Assembly (NCBI GenBank): GCA_947505025.1
Contig: CANNIJ010000053.1
Span: forward strand, 1 to 11,410
Length of the DNA: 11,410 bases
Origin: Legionellaceae bacterium
GTDB taxonomy: Bacteria; Pseudomonadota; Gammaproteobacteria; Legionellales; Legionellaceae
Reading direction: 5' to 3'
Shown: positions 1-6,749 of the stretch, in pieces
Position numbering within the stretch: position 1 is the first letter of the stretch
Layout: each line of letters starts with the position of its first letter
Position numbers and translations under genes: made by a program
The notes under the pieces: model-generated
What the model saw: the letters and a program-made list of their open reading frames with translations, nothing else
Databases searched by the model: none
What the model was told of the DNA's origin: nothing

Positions 1-1500
1 ATGAACAAAATGCGGCGTTTATGGCGGCAATGCATGGCAGACTTACTGGCCGACCTGGAGTGGTGCTGGTGACTTCAGGCCCCGGCGTGGGAAATTTAAC
101 CACTGGGTTATTGACAGCAACGACAGAACTGGACCCAGTGATAGCTATTGGGGGCGGCGTACCCAGAAGTATGCAGCTAAAGGCTACACACCAACGCTCT
201 AATAATATTAAATTAATGGAGGCAGCTACAAAGGCGTGCATGGAAGTTGTAGTTGTAAGTGCCATTCCTGAAGTGATTGCAAATGCTTTTCGTATTGCAG
301 TAGAACCTCATGCAGGGGCTGTTTTTATTAGTTTTCCACAAGATATTAGTCTGGAATTAACTAATCTATCAGCACCCGCAGTTCTGCCTGCTATTCTAAT
401 GGGTGGTGCATCGAATATTGCTGTGAAGCAGGCAGTGAACCTAATTAATTAATCAATCCAAACATCCTGTTATATTGTTAGGCGGGGAAAGCAGTCGTTC
501 TGATAATTATATCGCTATCAGGCAATTTATTGAAACCGCGAAAATTCCTGTGGTTGGTACTTTTCAGGCAGCAGGCGTTATTTCGCGAGAATTGATTGAT
601 TATTTTGCAGGTCAAGTTGGTTTGTTTAAAAATCAGCCGGGTGACATTTTGCTCGACGAATCTGATTTGATCATAACTATAGGCTTTAACCAAACTGAGT
701 ATGATCCAGAGATTTGGAATACCAATGGTTCTAAAAATATTTTGCACATTAATTATGGTCCAGCCAACCTTAGACCCGGTTACTGGCCCATCCTTGAATT
801 ATGTGGCGATATAGCTTGCACTTTAAATAGCATGAAACAAGCAATTGTTCAGCATACATCTATGGATTATCAAAAAATATCTTTTGAATATCTTGCTGAA
901 ACAGAGGCCGGCAAGTATTTCAATGATATGCCGATCCGGCCACTGCGATTCATTTATGAGTTAAGAAATATTATAGATGATCAGGCGATAGTCACAAGTG
1001 ATGTTGGTAATAATTATATTTACATGGCGCGTTACTTCCTCAGCTTTACTCCGCATCATTTATTATTCAGCAATGGTCAGCAAACGCTCGGTGTTGCTTT
1101 GCCTTGGGCAATAGCAGCGAAGATAATCTATCCAGATAAAACCGTCGTGTCTATTTCTGGAGATGGTGGGTTTTTATTTTCAGCTATGGAGCTAGAAACA
1201 GCTGTACGTCTAAAGTTACATTTTGTACATTTTGTTTGGGTTGATGGTGGTTTTGGCATGATAAGAGATTATGAAATGCGTCATTTTAAGCGTGTTTCCG
1301 CTGCAGAATTTGGTAAGGTGGATATTGTGATGTTTGCTGAAAGTTTTGGTGCGCGTGGTTATAAAGTATCCAGCGCTGATCAATTGGCGCCAACGATACG
1401 TGCAGCATTAGCTGGAGAAGGTCCAGTACTAGTTGAAATTCCAATCGATTATCGTGACAGCTATAAGCTTTTTGAAGCACTTCATGAAGGTATTGATTGA
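1..1500 (+). pseudogene. alsS: Catabolic acetolactate synthase, frameshifted and 5'-truncated by window edge
   Basis: This ThDP-dependent enzyme would condense two pyruvates to acetolactate, the entry to acetoin/butanediol. Reading starts in frame 3 with EQNAAFMAAMHGRLTG, so the catalytic Glu of the RHEQ motif is the first visible codon and about 50 residues lie outside the window. The remainder matches AlsS/BudB rather than biosynthetic IlvB: VTSGPGVGNL, LFKNQPGD, SNGQQTLGVALPWAI, the ThDP/Mg motif starting GDGGFLFSAMELETA, WVD as in Klebsiella-type enzymes, and a PIDYRD ending. The frame is lost at 442-453, where three tandem TAAT units stand. Removing one unit joins QAVNLIN directly to QSKHPVILLGG, with no residue missing. 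The first frame stops at TAA 450-452; the second runs uninterrupted to 1500 without a credible start or RBS of its own. No alsD or alsR is visible downstream. Identity is sure; loss of function is very likely. Confidence 0.9.
442..453 (+). repeat. Tandem TAAT x3 at the alsS frameshift
   Basis: Three perfect TAAT units (442-445, 446-449, 450-453) sit exactly where the two alsS reading frames meet. Two units would give L-I-N-Q-S in one frame. The third unit is therefore the likely slipped-strand insertion that broke the gene. Confidence 0.85.
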
Positions 1501-1770
1501 TCTAATGGAAAAACTAAAACTTATATAAAAAATAATACCGCTAAAATTGTCGATTATAGAGAACGGCAAAAAAATGGACTTGTTTTTACTAGTAACTTGG
1601 CTGAATCTACCGTTGCAAGCCCGATCAATCAACGTTGTAAGGGGCAACAACACATGAGATTGTGAAGAGAGGGTCTAGAGCCTTTACTACAATTAAGACC
1701 TGCGATGGGGTTAAATGATTGGGATAAAACTTGGAAAACTGCGGTTATGAATGCCATTATTGTTCAATAA
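1501..1770 (+). pseudogene. C-terminal remnant of an ISKra4-like transposase
   Basis: Frame 1, immediately after the alsS stop, reads KTKTYIKNNTAKIVDYRERQ, then NGLVFTSNLAESTV and INQRCKGQQHMRL, a TGA at 1663-1665, then REGLEPLLQLRPAM and NDWDKTWKTAVMNAI, ending at TAA 1768-1770. The spaced pattern YIxNN, YxER, ESTV, a basic QQMRW-like block and LLQLR is what I know from the C-terminus of ISKra4-family transposases. The expected W-S of the MRWSREG-like block is here TTG-TGA, so the fragment carries a nonsense mutation. All N-terminal and central catalytic parts are absent, there is no start codon, and I see no paired terminal inverted repeats. It is a dead fragment. The family name is from memory and moderately sure; that it is transposase-derived is more secure. 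Confidence 0.65.
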
Positions 1771-1830
1771 AGGAACTCCTAATATTACACTTCCCAGACA
1801 AATTGGTTTGACAAATAGTTGATAACCTCC

Positions 1831-1859
1831 TTGCCTTTTTAAATTTATTTTCGTAGAAT
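1831..1859 (+). promoter_or_regulatory. Sigma70-type promoter for the rpsP operon
   Basis: A -35 box TTGCCT (1831-1836), a 17-bp spacer and a -10 box TAGAAT (1854-1859) are visible. Transcription would start near 1866, giving a leader of about 60 nt before the rpsP ATG. It lies just downstream of the transposase remnant, so the operon has its own promoter. Confidence 0.55.
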
Positions 1860-1871
1860 ACGGCGTAATCA

Positions 1872-1893
1872 GTTGTCGAGAACAATCGACAAC
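1872..1893 (+). promoter_or_regulatory. Perfect 8-bp inverted repeat in the rpsP leader
   Basis: GTTGTCGA (1872-1879) and TCGACAAC (1886-1893) are exact reverse complements separated by GAACAA. If transcription starts near 1866, this forms a hairpin almost at the 5' end of the mRNA. It could stabilise the transcript or act as a protein-binding site. No function is demonstrated by the sequence. Confidence 0.45.
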
Positions 1894-1927
1894 ACTCATT
1901 TTGTATAATTTCACAGCAGAGGCAACA

Positions 1928-2185
1928 ATGGTAGTTATACGTTTAGCACGAGGCGGCGCAAAAAAGCGTCCTTTTTATCATATTGTAGTAACAGATCAGC
2001 GACGACGTCGTGATACCAATTATATCAAGCGTATTGGATACTTTAATCCAATGGCGCGCGGCCAAGAAACACGTTTACATTTAGAAATGGAAGCGTTGAT
2101 TCATTGGCAGGGTCAAGGTGCGCAATTGTCAGATCGCGTGGCCTCCCTGGTTAAGTCATTGAATAAAACGACACAAGTCGCTTAG
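1928..2185 (+). CDS. rpsP: 30S ribosomal protein S16
   Basis: This is a primary assembly protein of the small ribosomal subunit, binding the 5' and central domains of 16S rRNA. The 85-residue product begins MVVIRLARGGAKKRPFYHIV, the universal S16 N-terminus, followed by VTDQRRRRD and the conserved IGYFNP block. Length matches the family (about 80-90). The ATG at 1928 was chosen because AGAGG (1918-1922) sits 5 nt upstream; an earlier in-frame TTG at 1901 would add residues not found in S16. It is first gene of the rpsP-rimM-trmD-rplS operon, with rimM starting one base after its stop. The ffh gene often found upstream is not present here; a transposase remnant and broken alsS lie there instead. 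Confidence 0.97.
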   Translation: MVVIRLARGGAKKRPFYHIVVTDQRRRRDTNYIKRIGYFNPMARGQETRLHLEMEALIHWQGQGAQLSDRVASLVKSLNKTTQVA

Positions 2186-2186
2186 C

Positions 2187-2690
2187 ATGGTCCTAATTGA
2201 CGAATGGGTGGTGATTGGTAAATTTGGTCGCCCAAATGGCATCAAAGGATGCATAACAGTAATTTCATGTACTAAGCCACGTGAAAACGTCCTTCAGTAT
2301 ACTGACTGGCACATCAATATAAATCAGCAATGGCAGCCGGTTACATTGCTGAATAGTGAAATTACGCACAAATCTATTTTGACCTATGTAGATGGTTATG
2401 CTGATCGAGAGCAAGTTGCGGCGTTAACTAATGTTGAGATTGGCGTTTTACGCTCGCAATTATCTGCTTTGCCAGCTAATGAGTTCTATTGGCACCAATT
2501 AATTGGTATGAAAGTGCTGACGGTAACTGGCGAAGAGCTGGGTCTTGTGGATCAGATTTTACCTACAGGATCCAATGATGTATTAGTTGTGCAAGGCGAA
2601 AAGCGTTGTTTGATCCCTTATTTGCTGGGGGATGTTGTGCGTGAAGTGCGACTGGACCAGAATGAAATTATTGTTGACTGGGAACCATAA
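2187..2690 (+). CDS. rimM: Ribosome maturation factor RimM
   Basis: This factor helps late assembly of the 30S head and binds S19. The protein is 167 residues, normal for the family. The N-terminal RimM barrel (about 5-85) carries VIGKFGRPNGIKGCITV. The C-terminal PRC-barrel (about 95-167) carries EFYWHQLIGMKVLTVTGEE, then TGSNDVLVV and LIPYLLGDVVREV, all canonical. The ATG at 2187 lies one base after the rpsP stop and has no strong Shine-Dalgarno, so translational coupling to rpsP is likely. The stop codon directly abuts the trmD start, in the same frame. Nothing suggests damage. Confidence 0.96.
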   Translation: MVLIDEWVVIGKFGRPNGIKGCITVISCTKPRENVLQYTDWHININQQWQPVTLLNSEITHKSILTYVDGYADREQVAALTNVEIGVLRSQLSALPANEFYWHQLIGMKVLTVTGEELGLVDQILPTGSNDVLVVQGEKRCLIPYLLGDVVREVRLDQNEIIVDWEP

Positions 2691-3431
2691 TTGCTACACC
2701 TTGGTGTTGTAAGTGTAATGCCTGATATGTTTGATGTGCTAAATTTTGGCATAACAGGCAGAGCCTTAGATCAAGGATTGGTAAAGTTAGATCGCTGGAA
2801 TCCCCGCGACTGGAGTAATAATAAACATCGCCAGGTAGATGACCAGCCTTATGGTGGCGGGCCGGGCATGGTTATGATGTATGAGCCCTTGCATGAAACT
2901 TTATGCTATGCTCGGCAACAGATGCCTGAAGGCTGTAGAACAATTTATGTTAGTCCGCAAGGTCGGATTGTGTGTCAAGAAATGCTTAATAGCATTGCGC
3001 AAGCAAAACAGCCGTTAATTTTTTTGGCTGGTCGTTACGAAGGTATAGATGAACGACTAATGCAGCATGATATTGATGAAGAATGGTCTTTGGGTGATTT
3101 TGTTTTGAGTGGTGGAGAGATCGCTGCCATAGCATTCATAGATGCGATTATTCGTTTGTTACCAGGCAGTCTTGGACATCCTGCTAGTGCGCAACAGGAT
3201 TCTTTTATGCATGGACTGCTGGATCATCCGCATTATACGCGGCCAGCTAATTTGGCCGGCACTGATGTTCCGCCAGTGTTGTTGAAGGGCAATCATAGAG
3301 ATATTGAACGATGGCGTAGAAAACACTCTTTGGGCAATACCTGGATTAAACGACCAGATTTATTGGAAAAGTATACCTTCAGCGCAGCAGATCTGGATCT
3401 GCTCGATGAGTTTAAACATGAACACGGCTAG
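2691..3431 (+). CDS. trmD: tRNA (guanine-N1-)-methyltransferase TrmD
   Basis: TrmD methylates G37 of tRNAs reading CNN codons, preventing +1 frameshifting; it is a homodimeric SPOUT enzyme with a trefoil knot. The 246 residues show YGGGPGM (54-60), GRYEGIDERL (114-123), the knot segment DEEWSLGDFVLSGGE, Arg155 and the catalytic Asp170 in QQDSF (E. coli R154 and D169, offset by one), and LLDHPHYTRP. The start is a TTG at 2691, immediately after the rimM stop. It is the only possible start upstream of the conserved first strand LGVVSVMPDMF, since the next ATG (2718) would remove that strand. There is no clear RBS, so expression is probably coupled to rimM. Confidence 0.96.
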   Translation: MLHLGVVSVMPDMFDVLNFGITGRALDQGLVKLDRWNPRDWSNNKHRQVDDQPYGGGPGMVMMYEPLHETLCYARQQMPEGCRTIYVSPQGRIVCQEMLNSIAQAKQPLIFLAGRYEGIDERLMQHDIDEEWSLGDFVLSGGEIAAIAFIDAIIRLLPGSLGHPASAQQDSFMHGLLDHPHYTRPANLAGTDVPPVLLKGNHRDIERWRRKHSLGNTWIKRPDLLEKYTFSAADLDLLDEFKHEHG

Positions 3432-3468
3432 ACTCATGATAGAGTTTAACCAATTTTAGGAGCAACCA

Positions 3469-3831
3469 ATGACCAATATTATCGAACAGCTCAATGCAGA
3501 GCAAATGGCCGGAAAAAATATCCCTGAATTCAATCCAGGTGATACTGTTCTAGTACAAGTGAAAGTTAAAGAAGGTGCTCGTGAACGGCTTCAAGCCTTT
3601 GAAGGCGTTGTCATTGCAAAGCGTAATCGCGGCTTAAACTCAGCATTTACAGTGCGTAAGATTTCTCACAATGTTGGTGTCGAACGAGTTTTTCAAACAT
3701 ACAGCCCGTTAGTCGACAGCATTACAGTAAAACGTCGTGGTGCGGTGCGTCGAGCCAAACTTTACTACTTGCGTGAACTTACAGGTCGCGCAGCACGAAT
3801 TAAAGAAAAATTGATCAGCAAAAAGCGTTAA
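3469..3831 (+). CDS. rplS: 50S ribosomal protein L19
   Basis: L19 sits at the 30S-50S interface and contributes to an intersubunit bridge. The 120-residue protein has the family features: an N-terminal helix MTNIIEQLNAEQM, FNPGDTVLVQVKVKEG, QAFEGVVIAKRNRGLNSAFT, and the basic tail VKRRGAVRRAKLYYLREL followed by TGRAARIKEK. AGGAG (3458-3462), 6 nt before the ATG, is a strong RBS, better than those of rimM and trmD; this fits the need for higher L19 output. It is separated from trmD by 37 nt. A long imperfect palindrome starts 6 nt after its stop. Confidence 0.97.
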   Translation: MTNIIEQLNAEQMAGKNIPEFNPGDTVLVQVKVKEGARERLQAFEGVVIAKRNRGLNSAFTVRKISHNVGVERVFQTYSPLVDSITVKRRGAVRRAKLYYLRELTGRAARIKEKLISKKR

Positions 3832-3836
3832 CATTA

Positions 3837-3899
3837 TTTTGGTGCGGCTATCTCTAATATCCTGAATGTCTGTGGATATTCAATATAACCGCACCAAAA
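3837..3899. repeat. 63-nt imperfect palindrome after rplS
   Basis: TTTTGGTGCGG (3837-3847) and CCGCACCAAAA (3889-3899) are exact 11-bp inverted repeats. AATATCC (3856-3862) and GGATATT (3874-3880) pair on the same axis around an 11-nt loop. The flanking order is T-run then GC stem then A-run, the reverse of a rho-independent terminator, and no U-tract follows on either strand. It could be a 3' mRNA-stabilising hairpin, a rho-assisted end, or a miniature repeat. Structure is certain; role is open. Confidence 0.6.
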
Positions 3900-3932
3900 A
3901 TTCTACATCCTCAGCCTCAATATGTTCACAAA

Positions 3933-3961
3933 TTGACTTATTGTCTGATTTGAATTATGAT
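3933..3961 (+). promoter_or_regulatory. Sigma70-type promoter for ybiT
   Basis: TTGACT (3933-3938), a 17-bp spacer and TATGAT (3956-3961) are each one base from consensus. The expected start is near 3968, leaving a leader of about 80 nt before the ybiT ATG. This separates ybiT from the rplS operon. Confidence 0.65.
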
Positions 3962-4046
3962 TATCGCGCTAAAAACATATCTCCATCCGTTAGAGTCACA
4001 TGTACGATTCTGTCACCAATGATCTAACGCCAACACAGGTAAGTCT

Positions 4047-5639
4047 ATGATTACGTTTCGTCAATTGGGCATGGCATTTGGTCAGCGTCTATTATTTTCT
4101 GATGTTCAATTACAACTTAATCCGGGTGAGCGCTACGCTCTGATTGGTGCTAATGGAGTAGGTAAATCTACTTTTTTTAAAGTGATCATGGGTGAGGAGT
4201 CTGCATCTTGGGGCGAGATGACATTTCCACGTGACGCGACGATTGGTTGGCTTAAGCAAGATCAGTTTCGCTATGAAAATACTCCGCTCAACGATATTGT
4301 CTTGCAAGGCAAGCCAGTTTTATGGTCATTAATGCAGGAAAAAGCCGCACTCTTGGATTTACCAGAATGGGGCGATGCAGAAGGTTTTCGCTGTGCTGAA
4401 ATTGAAGAGGCTTTATTACATCATGATGGTTATCAAGCGCATGCCGAAGTTGCAAGCCTGCTAACCGGGCTGGGGGTTGCAGCTGATTTTCATGATAAAC
4501 CATTGAGTGCGTTGTCCGGAGGTTACAAATTACGTGTTTTGTTAGCACAAACGCTGTTTCAGCAGCCATCAATTTTGTTGCTAGATGAGCCAACAAATCA
4601 TTTAGATATCATTTCCATTCGATGGTTAGAGCAACATTTGATTACCAGCTTTCAAGGTATATTAGTATTTATTTCCCATGATTTAGAATTTATAAATCAT
4701 TTAGCCACGACTATTTTAGATATTGATTATGGTGAGGTGCGCAAGTATTCCAGTCCTTATTCAGCATTTGTAAATGAGAAAGAGTTGATTCAAGAACAAA
4801 AAGCAGTTGAACGTAAAAGCGCTGAGGATAAGATTGCGCACATGCAGAAGTTTGTGGATCGCTTTGCAGCGACTGCATCTAAAGCCAGCCAAGCACGTGC
4901 GCGGATGAAAATGATTGAGAAAATTGAGCTTCCGGATGTGCTGCATTCATCACGAGTGGCGCCGCATTTCTCATTTGTGCCAAAACGCAACTCGGGTAAG
5001 CAGGTCTGTGAAATCACGAATTTAGTCCATGCATTTAAAGAAAAAACTTTGTTTGGACCATTAAATTTTGACATCAAGCGCGGAGAAAAGATCGCAATCA
5101 TTGGTGAAAATGGACGTGGTAAATCGACTTTAATGAAAATTTTAGTTGGTGCCTTGCAACAAGAATCTGGCGAGGTACGCTTAGGCCATGAAGTACGTAT
5201 GAGCTATTTTTCACAAGATCATCATGATTTGTTAAATAAATCAACGCGCGTTCTGGATTGGCTGAGTGGAGTCACTGATGGTTGTACTGAACAACAGGTA
5301 CGTAATGTTCTTGGTCAAGTTTTATTTAAAAAAGAAGATGTAGATAAAGATATATTAAGCTTAAGTGGTGGTGAGTCGGCACGGTTGTTATTAGCTAAAG
5401 TAATTTTAGAATGTCCTAATTTCTTATTATTAGATGAGCCAACAAATCATTTAGACATTGAAACAATTGAGGTTTTATCAAAAGCCTTACGCGCGTACAC
5501 CGGAACATTAGTAGTAGTTAGCCATAATCGATACTTTATAGAGCAAGTTGCTGGTCGTATTTTGTATTTTTCACGACAAAAAGGGCTTCAGTCTTTTCTA
5601 GGTGGGTTTGCAGCTTTTGAAAAATCTGGCTTGAGCTAA
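4047..5639 (+). CDS. ybiT: ABC-F family ATPase, YbiT type
   Basis: ABC-F proteins are cytosolic twin-ATPase factors that bind the ribosomal E site and act on stalled or slow translation. The 530-residue product has the same length as E. coli YbiT, as I recall it. Domain 1: Walker A GANGVGKST (34-42), signature LSGGYKLRVLLAQ (156-168), Walker B ILLLDEPTNHLD (176-187), H-loop His211. The linker (about 240-315) is charged and helical, as in the P-site tRNA-interaction region. Domain 2: Walker A GENGRGKST (353-361), LSGGESARLLLAK (439-451), Walker B with DEPTNHLD (463-470), H-loop His493. Both catalytic Glu residues (181, 464) are present and there are no membrane segments, so it is not a transporter. 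AGG (4037-4039) is a modest RBS. It is monocistronic. Confidence 0.93.
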   Translation: MITFRQLGMAFGQRLLFSDVQLQLNPGERYALIGANGVGKSTFFKVIMGEESASWGEMTFPRDATIGWLKQDQFRYENTPLNDIVLQGKPVLWSLMQEKAALLDLPEWGDAEGFRCAEIEEALLHHDGYQAHAEVASLLTGLGVAADFHDKPLSALSGGYKLRVLLAQTLFQQPSILLLDEPTNHLDIISIRWLEQHLITSFQGILVFISHDLEFINHLATTILDIDYGEVRKYSSPYSAFVNEKELIQEQKAVERKSAEDKIAHMQKFVDRFAATASKASQARARMKMIEKIELPDVLHSSRVAPHFSFVPKRNSGKQVCEITNLVHAFKEKTLFGPLNFDIKRGEKIAIIGENGRGKSTLMKILVGALQQESGEVRLGHEVRMSYFSQDHHDLLNKSTRVLDWLSGVTDGCTEQQVRNVLGQVLFKKEDVDKDILSLSGGESARLLLAKVILECPNFLLLDEPTNHLDIETIEVLSKALRAYTGTLVVVSHNRYFIEQVAGRILYFSRQKGLQSFLGGFAAFEKSGLS

Positions 5640-5673
5640 GCTACGTGATTTAAATGGGACATTTATGCATTTA

Positions 5674-5702
5674 TGTATCTATCATATCAAGCAATAGATA
5701 CA
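5674..5702. repeat. 9-bp inverted repeat downstream of ybiT
   Basis: TGTATCTAT (5674-5682) and ATAGATACA (5694-5702) are perfect reverse complements with an 11-nt loop, 34 nt after the ybiT stop. No T-tract follows on the plus strand, so it is not a standard intrinsic terminator. It may still mark the ybiT mRNA end. Confidence 0.4.
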
Positions 5703-5742
5703 AAATTACACGGCTGTCGCGTTATAATTTAGTCAATCTGCT

Positions 5743-5764
5743 GTAGATTGGGCCTGAGCCCAAC
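5743..5764. repeat. REP-like palindrome with GTAG foot
   Basis: GTAG (5743-5746) stands just before the stem TTGGGC (5748-5753), a CTGA loop, and GCCCAA (5758-5763) followed by C. A GTAG tetranucleotide at the foot of a TTGGGC/GCCCAA hairpin is the layout of REP elements mobilised by RAYT enzymes. A RAYT pseudogene starts about 105 bp downstream, which supports this reading. Only one copy is visible; no inverted partner is seen on the other side of the gene. Confidence 0.55.
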
Positions 5765-5868
5765 AATATGTTATTGAAATTCAAGGTTGCAGCTAAAAGT
5801 CTGGGGCAAAATACATTCATTCAGTCATAACCTGTGCGTTCAAGGAATTTCATACAAGTCCAAACCAC

Positions 5869-6135
5869 ATGCAATAGCATAGATTGATCATTCCAGGCAC
5901 AAGCTATTTTTTCACGGCAGTGCTGGAAGATAGAACTAGCAATTTATTAATCCGAAGAATAAATGAGCTCCGCCAAGCTTTTAAGCAGGTTATTGAACGT
6001 AATCCTGTTAAGCATGGTTATGTGAGATCACCATCTGAATGGCAGCACTCAAGCATTCATCGATACATTAATTCAGGAATTTTACCACAAGATTGGGCCA
6101 GTCATGGTGAGTCAGACATACAAATATTTGGTTAG
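5869..6135 (+). pseudogene. REP-associated tyrosine transposase (RAYT), internally deleted
   Basis: RAYTs are single-copy HUH-type Y1 transposases that act on REP palindromes. Here the N-terminal piece IIPGTSYFFTAVLEDRTSNL plus ELRQAFKQV is joined directly to the C-terminal piece NPVKHGYVRSPSEWQHSSIH plus RYINSGILPQDWA. A typical member is about 150-180 residues; roughly 85 central residues are gone. The loss covers the HUH motif (the usual PDHLH-like block) and the catalytic Tyr that normally stands a few residues before NPVKHG. The likely original ATG at 5869 is followed by TAG at codon 3 (5875-5877), after which the frame is open from HRLIIPG to the stop. Both lesions make it inactive. A REP-like hairpin lies upstream. 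Confidence 0.82.
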
Positions 6136-6389
6136 TATACTGGCGGAAAAATTGATATAAATGATGTATGTTTGTATCAATTCAGCCTAGAGATGTGCCG
6201 GTTGCTTTTAATGCGTAAATTTGAGATCGTATATTTCTAGTCACTTGATAATAAGCTATTGTCATAATAATCTTCTTAGGTCGTACCTTGGGTACTAGAA
6301 ACTTTCCGTAGATCACTCTAGTGATAGCTTAGTTTTTTATCACTTTTGTAGTTCTTGGTTGCAAGTAAATCACCAAAAAAGGAGAAAAA
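6136..6389. other. Intergenic region with small dyads, no gene seen
   Basis: There is no credible ORF or RNA gene here. The region holds a short dyad GTACC-TTG-GGTAC (6283-6295) and three ATCACT-type half-sites: ATCACT 6312-6317, AGTGAT 6320-6325 and ATCACT 6339-6344. These lie 45-80 bp before the next start codon. They look operator-like for the downstream gene pair, but no clear -35/-10 pair could be assigned. Confidence 0.35.
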
Positions 6390-6674
6390 ATGAGCTATGT
6401 TCGTATGTATTTTCGACACAATGTTGCTGATTATGATTCATGGAAAAAAGGCTATGATGCTTTTTCAAGCTATCAAAAGAATCATGGTGTATTTTATGAG
6501 TCAGTTTACCAGTCTACAGATGATCCTAATAATGTGACAGTGATTCATGATTTTCATAGCATTGAAGAGGCTAAAGCTTTTGCTCAGTCAGAGGAGCTGA
6601 AGCGACGAATGTCTTCGCTCGGTGTAAAAGGAACGCCACAAATATGGTATGCAACCGAATCTAAGAAATCATAA
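6390..6674 (+). CDS. Dimeric alpha-beta barrel (ABM/cyclase-like) small protein
   Basis: The 94-residue protein reads like one repeat of the dimeric alpha-beta barrel superfamily. A first strand YVRMYFRHNVADYDSWKKGY is followed by a helix, a second strand FYESVYQSTDDPNNVTVIHD, then the helix SIEEAKAFAQSEELKRRM, and a last strand TPQIWYATES. The pattern V-x-D-Y-D-x-W-K, then DDPN-V-V, then EEAKAFAQSEEL is typical of stand-alone members of unknown substrate. These usually work as dimers; catalytic chemistry cannot be read from sequence. GGAG (6381-6384) lies 5 nt before the ATG in an A-rich leader. It is 75 nt upstream of the antiporter gene, same strand, with no terminator seen between them, so an operon is plausible but no functional link is known. 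Confidence 0.7.
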   Translation: MSYVRMYFRHNVADYDSWKKGYDAFSSYQKNHGVFYESVYQSTDDPNNVTVIHDFHSIEEAKAFAQSEELKRRMSSLGVKGTPQIWYATESKKS

Positions 6675-6749
6675 AAAATTTGCTTGCCCCTAGAATTTTG
6701 TGTGTTGATAGACGTTTAAGAATAAATTTTGATTTGGAGGATTTATCAA

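Noticed and set aside
1231..1260. Apparent loss of the Mg-binding Asn in the ThDP motif (WVD instead of WND)
   Set aside because: Klebsiella-type catabolic acetolactate synthases also carry WVD and use the Asp, as I recall, so this is a subgroup trait and not a defect.
475..1500. Second half of alsS as an independent gene starting at TTG
   Set aside because: It begins in mid-domain, has no RBS, and the residues before it (LINQSKHPVI) continue the AlsS homology across the frameshift.
1808..1813. TTGACA as the -35 box of the rpsP promoter
   Set aside because: No -10-like hexamer lies 16-18 bp downstream; the TTGCCT/TAGAAT pair with 17-bp spacing is better.
1904..1909. Perfect TATAAT just before rpsP
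   Set aside because: There is no -35 partner, and a start near 1916 would leave the RBS at the very 5' end of the transcript.
3837..3899. Intrinsic terminator of the rplS operon
   Set aside because: No U-tract after the stem on either strand; recorded as a palindrome instead.
5723..5728. TATAAT as a promoter for the RAYT remnant
   Set aside because: No -35-like sequence at proper distance, and the gene is dead.
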